A stretch of 64,000 bases of DNA from Conchocele bisecta. Taxonomy: Eukaryota > Mollusca > Bivalvia > Lucinida > Thyasiridae. Under the pieces are notes generated by a model that was not told the DNA's origin, searched no databases, and was given only the letters and a program-made list of their open reading frames with translations. Positions 31,192 through 41,580 of the stretch are shown in pieces (position 1 is the stretch's first letter; each line of letters starts with the position of its first letter). Where the stretch lies: assembly GCA_029237695.1 (NCBI GenBank), contig CM055269.1, positions 27,500,956 to 27,564,955 on the forward strand. The letters run 5' to 3'. A program made the position numbers and the translations under genes.

Positions 31192-33169
31192 GAGGCACAC
31201 AAATAGTGACTTGCTTTGTGTAGCCTATTACCCAATCCCCGACTCCCTATAAAAACACATCTACTCCTGGCTCCCAGTTCAGCGGTACACTACTTAACGA
31301 CAGGAACCAGTATCCTGTCTGTGAATCGTATGAACTTGACTAGCTCAAACCCTCACAGATCCGACCCACCCGGGTACAGATCTCGCCGACATTGAAACAC
31401 TCTCCCGTAGGATATGTGGAGAAGTCAAATACCATACAGATTTCACCAATGCAATGACAAACTTATGTAAAGGAATTGGTTTCAACTGTCTTTTCAGGAA
31501 AAATTCAAACACAATGGGTCCATGTGTATATATTCGAAGAAGATTGTCTTTGGCACACTAGGTTTGCTATGACACACGGGACATAACATGTTTAAAGATA
31601 CATGCCCACGCAGCAGGTTACACTGTACTACTACTTTCCATTTTCTGTCATGCCTTATATGAGCCATTTGTTTACCCACTAACGAGTTATGTTTAATTAC
31701 GGCGCGTGTTAATTGGTGTTAAATCGCATTTTATATGCCGCGACCAGAAAGTGTATTTTCCGACCTCGTGCTATTTTTACCAACACGCGTCACGTGACAC
31801 GGTCAATCATATCACATCTTTGACATGCGCAGTGAAATATCGGAAGTTGAGAATAAAAATCTCTGTTCGAGTCCAAATCTAAATAACAAAAGCGAGAAAT
31901 TACTGGATACTGGACGCTAGCCGAGTTAGGGGGCATTTGGGCAGGTTTTTTTACGGAAAACTCAACACATAACTTTTCATGAAATTTCCACCATAATGCC
32001 ACACTTTGGTGCTCTACGTGTTGACATGCACAGCTAAGGGGAACAAATGTTAGAAAATCGTGTTTTGGGACAATTTGTGCCCGATTTTGGACGGGAACAG
32101 CAATTATGGTCGATAAATGGAACAGCCAGGCACTTCACCATTTGTATTTTCCGCAGTAAAAAATAGTTCCACATTTGATAAAAATATTTCTCAGCTACAG
32201 ACTCTGTAATTGTACAAACGAATACAAATAATACACAGGATTGATAAATAAAACCGATATTAATTAATTTAGATCAAGCTTTATCTACTTTTCTCAAAAC
32301 GCGCTCATGCGCAATAATTTACGTCTGCTTGTAATTTGGAAAGATTCGGCGTTTTGTTCTCCGATCGGTAGGTGTTAAAACTGTTTAAATCGGTACATCC
32401 CAAGACTTACTAGTCTCACAAATCGTTAAAAAGATCATACTATAGCCATATCATCTCCAGAAACATGGTACAAGTACTGGTTCATGCGCAGGTCCCGATA
32501 ATTGCAGTAAAGTGTTTGACTTGTGTTACCCCACCCACTTCGTTGACCTTCGTAATCTGAAACCACCGAGTGCTGACAAAGATAAAACAGGGATGCGACT
32601 TGTAAATAGTTTTGTTGTGTGACAGTTAACTTTGTTGCTCATTGTATGTATTTATTTTGGTCGATCTTTGGGATTCTCTTTTGTCTTGAAAACAAAGTGT
32701 GTTCTAGACGGAAAGTTGCAAAAAATGTCTGCAAAATTTTGTTTGGTCATATTGTAACGTCCCTATGTCGTATCCGTCTTCAGCAAATCGGTATAAACCA
32801 GATATTTACTGTTCACGCAAGGGAATGGTAGCGGGCCCTCGTAAATCGGGGTAGGGAAATTTAACGACAATATCTACTGGGCAATGAAAAGACGACAGTG
32901 ACGAGATTTTAGTAACATCTGATATTTTGATAATAGTTCTAACATGCAGTATTACTCAACGTGTACAATTAAAGAGTGGTGACAAACTATGATAACAACG
33001 ATGAGGGTGATCTGATTATGGACATATAATGACTAATATGAGATGTACACATGGCAAGATACAAAAGCACAACAGGCGACTGTGGGAGTAAGCAGACTCA
33101 AGAAAGGATATTAGCGCATGTAAACACGGACTAGATTTATGCTAAACTCACACTAACGCAAACCCGAGT
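31192..33169. other. No gene seen
   Basis: Mixed unique sequence. I find no frame with codon-like structure and no repeat inside the window apart from a short AAAGATACATGCCCAC motif (about 31596) that also occurs near 1905 and, inverted, near 19640. Confidence 0.45.
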
Positions 33170-34085
33170 CATGGTGGGGAATCACGAAGCTGGGGTGGGA
33201 AATAATGCTGGGTGGGGGAGTCACACAGCGGGGATCACGAAGCTGGGGTGGGAAATAATGCTGAGTGGGGGAGTCACACAGCGGGGATCACGAAGCTGGG
33301 GTGGGAATAATGCTGGGTGGGGGAGTCACACAACGGGAATCACGAAGCTGGGGATGGACTAATGCTGGGTGGGGGAGTCACACAGCGGGGATCACGAAGC
33401 TGGGGGTGGGAAATAATGCTGGGTGGGGGAGTCACACAGCGGGGATCACGAAGCTGGGGGTGGGAAATATTGCTGGGTGGGGGAGTCACACAGCGTGGAT
33501 CACGAAGCTGGGGTGGGAAATAATGCTGGGTGGGGGAGTCACACAGCGGGAATTACAAAACTGGGGGTGGGAAATAATGCTGGGTGGGGGAGTCACACAG
33601 CGGGGATCACGAAGCTAGTCACACATCGGGGATCACGAAGCTGGGGGTGGGAATAATGATGGGTGGGGAGTCACACAGCGGGGATCATGAAGCTGGGTGT
33701 GGGAACTAATGCAGGAGGACACGAAGCAGGGTCAGGAATCGCACAGCAGGGGTTGAGGGAGGGGGTACGAAGCTATGGTGGCGAGTCACACATCTGGGGG
33801 CGGGTCAGGAAGCTCGTTGGGGACTAATGTTGGGTGGGGAGTCACACAGCAGCTGGGTGGGGAATTACACAGCATGTGGGCACACAGCAGGGGTGGGAGT
33901 CACACAGCCGGGGGTCACGAAGCTGGGGTGGGAATCATGACACATAGCTGAATGGTGGGGCACACAACAGCTAGGACGCATGACAATGGAATGGGGATCA
34001 CCTAACAGGGGTGGGAGGGGGGCACGAAGTTAGGGTGGGCGTCACACAGAAGGGGGTCATGAAGCTCAAATTGGGAATCGTATCG
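33170..34085. repeat. Minisatellite, 52-bp unit
   Basis: GGGAGTCACACAGCGGGGATCACGAAGCTGGGGTGGGAAATAATGC-type units (about 52 bp) repeat about ten times to about 33720, then decay to 34085. Open frames across it are repeat artefacts. Confidence 0.92.
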
Positions 34086-35574
34086 CAATTGGGAAAAAGT
34101 GGGTGGGGTAATGGGATATTGGCATTATTATGGTTCCAGCCAATATTAATAATCAATAATGCCAGAATGACGTTCAAATCATCACATCTCACGACTAACG
34201 GACCATTGGTAACATCGTCGGTGAGTAATGTTTAAGGGGGAAGGATATTTGGGCCTTGGGAGTTCTGAGACGCGAGTTGCGTCTCGAGTTGCGTCGCTCG
34301 GGACAAAGTCGCCAACTGACAGATTTCACTCCTATTTATAGGTGTTGTCAGGCGGAGTTGGACAAGTTCCGTGACTTACGGAACTTCTCCAACCTCCCGC
34401 ATAGTGATTGGCTGGATTGTATGGACGGAATAGCCAAAACTAGCACAGCCAGTAAACATGGCGGCTGCATTCAACACCCACAGGAAATGCCAACAAACTA
34501 TTGTGAATTATAACGAACTAAACAAGTTTCCTGCTGTGTGAAGACGAAAATCATAAACTATTGACAAGTGTGAACATTCAGGCATGCATCTGAGATCGTG
34601 GTAAGTTGTGTGCACAAAATGACAGACGTGTTTTGTTGTCCAAAATGTGTGATAAATTCGAAGCGAGGAATACGCAATACACAAGCGTGTATAGCGATGC
34701 TTCGCTGGCTGGGTCGCTTCAATATCATTGGCAGTAACAAGTAGTCGGACTGTACCAATAGCCGGACAAACATGATTAAACTTCTCAGTGGAAACAACCA
34801 TTTGAACCGTCTCGTTGAGACGGTTGAAATGACTGGACACAACATATAGACTCCTTCTTCCCAACTCCGGGGGTACGAACAACTCTGTGGGTTTAGGTTT
34901 TTGCACGCTGTAACATTTCACACGAGTGCAAAGTTTTGACAGCTTTGACCCAGCGTCTGTAGATACCGGTCTGTAGATATGCAATGTTAACACAGAACAG
35001 AACATGGTCTACTCAACTGTCTCCCAAGTTTGTGTCATGAAACCAGTATGGGATTTTTTTACTAAAAAAAGACAGTTACTTTTGTATACTGTCTCCATTT
35101 CAAGGGCTTATATTTCCAAATCAATTAACTAAACTACAAACAAGTTTGGATGAAATGCGAAATGATGGACCACACGTTTGACAGGGGTGAACATTTTGAG
35201 ACTGTTAACTTCCTGCCCCGGGCACCTGCAAGATGGCGGACGGCTGAGAGGTCAGAAATGTTTATTGTTCGTTTATTTGTTTTATTATGGTGTTTTCACA
35301 TGTTTCAAAGGAAACAAATATGTAAAGCAATCAATGTTTAAATGTAGATTAATACCCAAAAGTCCCCGGATGTTCTTTACACCCACGGAGTTCGGCAGTA
35401 AGAGGCTACTTTCAATGGGAAAAATAAGAGGGAAATATTTGGAAAATGTTCAGAATGTAAAGGGTTAAAGACACATGCAGACTGCATGCATAATTGCTTA
35501 TGTATTTTATATTTGGAAAATACTCAGAATGTAAAGGGTTAAAGACACGTGCATACCGCATGCATAATTGCTTA
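34086..35574. other. No gene seen; 75-bp duplication at the end
   Basis: No supported exon. AATGTAAAGGGTTAAAGACAC...GCATAATTGCTTATGT is present twice at about 35440-35505 and 35515-35575. The second copy ends at the LTR element boundary. Confidence 0.5.
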
Positions 35575-35618
35575 TGTCCCGGTACGTAACTCACTGTGGG
35601 GAGGAAGTGTGTATTCGT

Positions 35619-35644
35619 GCCCGGCTAGCTCAGTCGGTTAGAGC
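35619..35644 (+). other. 5' half of tRNA-like sequence in 5' LTR
   Basis: GCCCGGCTAGCTCAGTCGG includes a canonical A box with a pairing GCTC/GAGC D stem. The other half is at 36897-36958. Confidence 0.75.
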
Positions 35645-36896
35645 ACAAGCGATTGAACTCCCCACCCACATAGCCCCTTAGATAAATCAATCTGGTCCGA
35701 CTAGTACGTATATAGACTACATGTGACACAGTCCGCCAGCGATTCGAATTTTTGAACATCGATATGTCGGTCAAATTTAACTGCAGTGTAACGATTCTGG
35801 TGACATATTAATGACGAGGTGTTGTACTTTTATACTATATGGTTATATAACCGTTTTCCCGTAGACAACCTTACCAGATAAGTGAGAATGTACAGTCACC
35901 ATCACGGTATTTTCCCTGCGAAGCTCATCACCACCATCCACTTCCGGTTTATTTAAACAGCTGGTGCAGTGCCGCAGTGAATAATGCTTGGAGACGGAGA
36001 ATCACTCAGAAAAGATGGAGGATGCGGCTGAGGGTCAGATTTTAAAATTGTGCCTAGAAGGGCACAATGTGATATTTACAGGCCAGTGTGGAACCGGAAA
36101 AACTGTATTAATGCGGTAATTTGTTTTCTCTGAATGCTGGCGTGTATTAGATGGGCCGTATTAGATCTACTGCAAAAACATACGAATGCATTAGCTTGTA
36201 GCACCCGTTCTCGACGGGCACTGTCTTTAATTTCTCGTGCTATTAATTATGTGTTACAAATGAATTACAATCTATACAATATCCATGCGATTTTTCCATA
36301 CATTACTGGCACATGGAAGCAGTGGTTCATTGTTTATTAACCCAGGTACATGTACATGTATGACTGTGAATGGAATATTTGGCTTATGGTATTTGTGAAT
36401 ATTCAAACATCTGATATTCTATCACATTAATTCTTTAAACCTGATAAGAATAAACACTATAAATGAGAAGCATTACCGATGTTTCATTGACTGGTTGGCG
36501 AACAGTGCAGTCCCTGATCAGATGCACATGCTGATCTGGGGCTGTACTCGTCGCATAACCCATAAGCCCCATTTATCCAGTCACTGCCACATATTAGTTT
36601 TCTTCTAAATCAAGATTACAGGTGTCTCTTGAAATCACGGAATCCATGTATCACCACCCGTATGTTGTGCATGACTACACGACTGCGTATATTAAAATAT
36701 GTGCATTCACTTAGCACATTAAAACATAATAAAACAGATCATATGCACACAACATCCATTGGACGTCGTCCTACACCCAAAGAGACTGCACAGACAATCG
36801 GATGCACATGGATACTCGGAACTCGTATATTTATAATAGTATGGGTGTGGGGGGGGGGTGGGCTCTGAATGTGGAGAGGGAACTTCAATCGCCTGT
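35645..36896. mobile_element. TIR DNA transposon nested in the LTR, carrying a helicase exon
   Basis: It is flanked by a perfect 9-bp duplication GGTTAGAGC (35636-35644 and 36897-36905), which is single in the intact 3' LTR. Terminal inverted repeats are ACAAGCGATTGAACTCCCC and, from the right end, ACAGGCGATTGAAGTTCCC (16 of 19 match). The 1252-bp interior has no transposase but contains a PIF1-like first exon (36015-36115) with its upstream region. A 9-bp duplication fits Mutator-like or Merlin-like transposons. The superfamily is not proven. Confidence 0.8.
36015..36115 (+). CDS. First exon of a PIF1-like helicase (captured fragment)
   Basis: ATG 36015 opens 33 codons plus two bases before a splice donor GGTAATT at 36116. 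The peptide includes a Q-rich start (EGQILKLCLEGHN) and a Walker A loop FTGQCGTGKT with a following VLMR, the pattern of PIF1/RecD2 helicases. No later helicase motif or downstream exon is seen before the transposon end at 36896, so this is a captured gene piece rather than a gene. It could be expressed as a truncated or chimeric transcript. The start is chosen by match to the helicase N-terminal box. Confidence 0.7.
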
Positions 36897-36994
36897 GGTT
36901 AGAGCGATGGTACGGTAAACCAGAGGTCCCGAGTTCGAGCCCCGGACCGGTGCACATGTTTCTCACCCTGTGACATTTGGCACCCTGTGACATT

Positions 36995-37012
36995 TGGCGC
37001 CCAACGAGGGAC
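36995..37012 (+). promoter_or_regulatory. Primer-binding site of the TRIM (tRNA-Lys type)
   Basis: TGGCGCCCAACGAGGGAC follows the 5' LTR. Its first 12 bases, TGGCGCCCAACG, are complementary to the 3' end of eukaryotic tRNA-Lys ending CGTTGGGCGCCA. Confidence 0.75.
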
Positions 37013-37117
37013 CGTGACTGCTATCTATTATACTACCCAAAATCTACCAAAAATATGGAATTCAGAGACAAATTAAATATAGAATTCGTCGACCAATTCC
37101 AATTTGGCTGGGTAGTA

Positions 37118-37251
37118 TGTCGCGGTACGTAACTCTCTGTGGGAGGAAGTGTGTATTCGTGCTAGCTCAGTCGGTTAGAGCGATGGTACGGTAAACCAGA
37201 GGTCCCGAGTTCGAGCCCCGGGCCGGTGCACATGTTTCTCACCCTGTGACA
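37118..37251 (+). repeat. 3' LTR of the TRIM, containing a tRNA-like sequence
   Basis: 134 bp. Inside it, TAGCTCAGTCGGTTAGAGC (D arm/A box), TGGT-ACGGTAA-ACCA (anticodon-like arm) and GAGTTCGAGCCCC (T arm/B box) follow in tRNA order, and GGGCCGGTGCAC would close the acceptor stem. The sequence GGTTAGAGC...GTAAACCAGAGGTC resembles tRNA-Thr. Confidence 0.8.
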
Positions 37252-40200
37252 CTTATGTATTTTATATTAAAGTATTTATATTAATTACATAGGGTATAGT
37301 GTTGATACTAAATGTATACATTACGTGCTTTTAATGCATTAATTTAGCTACTTTGTTTTTGGCGAGTGTGAAATACCGGAGACAAGCCAGCGATAGATAA
37401 CATTCCGATAGATAGGCTCTTTCGGTCTTTCTGGCAAATTCCGGTTTAAGTGGTTCAGCAACTGAAAGGAATTCTGCATAAATCGTGTATTACACTGCAG
37501 CTCCATTATAACGCGATGGTCGGGGTCCAAGATTTCAAATCGCGATCGAATCCGATAGCATTATAAAATTTCGGGACATGCACGGGTGCTGGTATCATCC
37601 GCATTTCGGTTACCAACTATTGCGGGAATTCCATTAGCAACGGACCTATATACAATCATGTCATTTGAACAGAAGTTAAAGTAATTATTCATAAAATCAT
37701 GCTTATTAAGTTGTATAGTGCTCGCGATAGACAGACGCTTATTACAATGTATACTGCTCGCGATCAACTGGCGCTTAAAAGGATTAATTGATAATAAATA
37801 ATGGTCACGTGTCCTGCCTATTCATGCGGACGATTAGCTGTTGATACGTGCATAATCTCATATTGGTGAATGAAATTTACGATTTACGCGAGACATCATG
37901 ATTATCGTGGGCTGCAGTGCAAACAATAGACCACGTGATCCCATACTCAGATAATGCTGAATGTATTGTTTCAGATTGCACACAAACACCAGTCTATTTA
38001 TAGAATGCTAAATATTACACCTGTCAAGTAAAACACGGATATATGTCTCATAACATTGACATTACTTGGTGACACAAAGCGGTAGTTATCTCAAGAACTT
38101 TCTAAACCCGGTATGACATGCGCGGTAGTTGTACTTTGATGACTGTCACAAACATCGCGTTTCTTTATACAATTTAACATAGTATTGAATTTAATAATGT
38201 TGTGTTTATCGGTTTGGTCAGGCCTTGTAGTGCAGCGGCTAGCATACTGTTATTCATACTAGTGACCTCCCAGTGGGCACACGGCGTCAGATTGACGTTG
38301 GATTCACGTCGCGACGTCGCCAACCAAAATACAACGTATATGTGGCGTCAATACAGCACCGTTGTATTTACATCGGTATTTGACGTCAAAACAACGTCGT
38401 ACAACTGACCTGTTTCCACAGTGTTGAGATATTTTTTCATTTTATTTACTGGAATCTTTCAGAATAGTATATAGTAGCAAGGGATTCAAACTAATTTGAA
38501 GCATTCCGACAAGTACGTATCAATCCACCGCACCAAACGTTGTATTTAAGTCGGGATCTGACATCAAAACAACGTCGTACAACTGAGCTGTTTTAACAGT
38601 GTTGATCGAGCTATATGTTTTCACTTCATTTTCTGGAATCTTTCAGAACAGTATATAGCAAAATTAAGGGGACAAAAACTAATCTGAAACAGCCCGACAA
38701 GTGTATTTCAAGTGTATCGACTCATCCAGTCGCACCAATGCCGGGAAATTTCGACACTTTTCGGATACCCGCGAGATTGTTTCGCAGACTAAGTAGAGTT
38801 ACCTCCCTTCTTTTCCGCGCACGTGTTTTGTAGGTGGCGCTGTCGATATTTATCAATTTTATCACTTTAATTTTGATAACAACGGTTATTTTTGTTTGCT
38901 GTGCTGTGAGGTCTTTATTATTTCTAACTACCAAAATAAACATGTGTGATTAACCAAACAATCAGTACATTTTATAATAATTAAGTTTCCTATTTTCTTT
39001 CCCCGGTGTTCACCACGTGACTTCCGGCCGTTTGCGCGCCATTAAAGTTGTTCAGTTTTCAGTTTTAAATTCTCCCGATTTAGTCGCCCACAGTGTAAGT
39101 ACAAACATTATACATGTAACACATTTAATTACATCTGTTCGGCGTTTCTGCCTGATAGTATCATTAGTGATATTTCGCAGTGAATCTAGCGTGAGTTGTG
39201 TTTTACCTTTGCAGTCACAGCTGTCATGTGTTTTCGCGCCTGGCATATCAACGGGTTCCGGGTCATCTCGTACCCAGTCCATGTCATACCCAGTCCATGT
39301 CGTACCCGGTTTGGTCATAGGTACGACAAATTAAGTCATCTCGTACCCAGTCCAAAACATATATATAAGGTGGGGTAAAATATATTACTTTTTATGCATA
39401 TTTAGACTTGAAATTTGATTTTAATGTTATTTTCATATAATGAAATAGTACATCGATTGGTTTTGGGTAAGGAATTGCCAAAAGTTGATGTGCAGGTTAT
39501 ATGTAAGGTGTCATATCGTACCCAGTCCAAACTTTCTGAGAGACATCGGCAGCGGATTCGCATGTTCAGGATCCGGGGGAATCAATAAGTGCCATTTTCT
39601 CGTGTCGCGTGGTCTACACTTTGCACAAAGTTTAAGGATTTTGCTATATCCGGGCTAGACTAACTAGTTCGTTTTAGAATTTTTTTTGCTATTCTGACAT
39701 TTAACCTTTCTGAGACGAACCCGATCCGCATCATTTCTTCGTCGAAACCAAAAATAGACAGTAAAGTAATATTTTCGGAAGAATTGATACCTGGCAGATT
39801 AATAAAGTATTTCTACATACTTATTCAGCTAAAATATGGGTTATTTATCGTGTTTTACACTTTTATTTAACAAAAACTCGATAAACTTAACATCAAAAAT
39901 TCGCATGTGTTACGGACGACGTCCGACTACTGTCGACTACTGCCGAAAACATTCGACCAATCGCCTGAATTAATAATGAATTATTATCCTCCAAAATCGG
40001 AGAGCGTATAACATACTGAAACACGGTGTTTCAATAACAGTAACTGAAATCGGCTTACGGAAAATAATCGGAGAATTTACGGAGAATTACACGTGACTCG
40101 CGACTGTCAACAATTTGAACGGAAAAGTTTGCAATCGCTTCAGAAAATATATAAAAAGGAAATAAACACGATTAATCGACCGATAACGACTTTATTTTAA

Positions 40201-41038
40201 CAGATATTTGTTATTTATCATACAAACATACTTTCCATGGCGAAAATCAGACAGTACATGCCGTATTCGGCTCATAATCGACCATTGTAAATTTTACAAT
40301 GGTCATCTACGAAGGAAGAATAGGAACCCGGGCTTGTCCATAAATGACTGAAAAATGTCCGATTGAAAAACGTTATTTTGGAACAAGCTAGCAGGTCTAT
40401 ATCAGGGCCTATCGTTAATATTATACCCAGTGTTTATATCGTATAATAAAAAACATTGAACGAAATCCGCCATGTGAGTTAGTACTCACATTTCAGAGCA
40501 CACACATATATATTTGGTAAACTTTGTGAAATTACGAAGGTACAATATTACACGGCGTGTCTCGTATGAGAAGATATATCGGCAAACACAGTCTGATTAG
40601 AGTGATTGATTGATTATCAGTGTTTAACGGCCTATCAATAGCTAAGGTCATTTAAGGCCGGTTCAACGGGATGGATTTTCCCGTATTCAACCTGTCTACA
40701 ATGAGGGAAATTCCCGAAATCTGAACTCAATATTTACATAACTATATATTCAGTCCTGAAATTAGAATATCCTGACCTGGTGCCAGGTCCATGCCGCACC
40801 AGAGTCACTTAGCTCTGCCCCAAAGTAATAGGATTAGCTATATTAAAGCTTATTACTTCTTAATGGAGCGTAACAGGACTTACAGTCTGATTAGAGTCTA
40901 TGTTGTTTGTGCTATTTCGAATTGTATGTTTTATTCACGGCTACGACGTGCCTCAAATATCGGCGAAAAGTCTGATTATGGTCTTCATTGTTTAAGATTG
41001 TCATTAACTCAGTCATTAACACTGACTACGTTGAATCA
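37252..41038. other. Gene-poor region between TRIM and Polinton 2
   Basis: An imperfect duplication lies at about 38340-38480 and 38534-38660 (AAAACAACGTCGTACAACTGA, TCTGGAATCTTTCAGAA). Repeated CTCGTACCCAGTCCA motifs sit at 39246-39350 and 39510. Otherwise no recognised gene. Confidence 0.5.
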
Positions 41039-41247
41039 AGTAGTATATAGGGAGTTATAATGATACCACCAACCTACACACCACCCCTAAGATCCATCTA
41101 CAGTCCCACACCCCTCAAATTTGTGTATAAACTGAATAGACAAACAGTGCAGACCACCTATAGAATACAGAGCCAAGTTAGACAACTGTGTACTTCTAAA
41201 ACGGGTCGTCCTTGTCAGAGTAGTCTCTCTTATACCATACATTTCCA
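41039..41247 (+). repeat. Left terminal inverted repeat of Polinton 2
   Basis: AGTAGTATATAGGGAGTTAT at the tip through CCATACATTTCCA at 41247 matches the reverse complement of 56841-57050 with scattered differences. Confidence 0.92.
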
Positions 41248-41269
41248 TTTGGTCAGATTCATTAATTAA

Positions 41270-41580
41270 TTAATTATTTAATTATTATATTTGCTAACAT
41301 ATAGGAAGTATGACAATATTAATTAATTATTTAAAACTCAACACCCCTATTATTATATAGAAAATATAATAATTAAATATTTAAATAATTAATTAATTAT
41401 TTAATTATTTTAATAAAAGTATATTTGCCAACATATAGGAAGTATGAAAATATTAATTAATTATTTAAAACTGAACACCCCTATTATTATATAGAAAATA
41501 TAATAATTAAATATTTAAATAATTATTTATTAATTATTTAAAAAAAAGTATATTTGCCAACATATAGGAAGTATAAAAAT
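41270..41580 (+). repeat. AT-rich tandem leader repeats upstream of polymerase
   Basis: Units of about 131-133 bp start at about 41287, 41421 and 41550 (ATATTTGCCAACATATAGG). The first two contain AACTCAACACCCCTATTA or AACTGAACACCCCTATTA, and the third leads into the polymerase ATG. Confidence 0.85.

Larger units (their letters stand above)
35575..37251 (+). mobile_element. TRIM (miniature LTR retrotransposon), split by a nested insertion
   Basis: The 5' LTR starts TGTCCCGGTACG at 35575, is interrupted at 35645-36896, resumes at 36897 or 36906 and ends GTGACA at 36975, with a 17-bp internal duplication to 36992. The 3' LTR is 37118-37251 (134 bp, TGTC...GACA). A primer-binding site lies at 36995-37012 and only about 105 bp of internal sequence separates it from the 3' LTR. 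The flanks carry CTTA on both sides (35571-35574 and 37252-37255). No coding capacity, so it depends on a full LTR element. Without the insertion it would be about 425 bp. Confidence 0.85.

Noticed and set aside
33171..33656. Overlapping Gly/Ser/His-rich frames
   Set aside because: Produced by the 52-bp minisatellite, with no conserved frame or start.
34508..35005. 165-codon minus-strand frame as a host gene
   Set aside because: No recognisable domain, no splice-site support and irregular composition. Probably chance.
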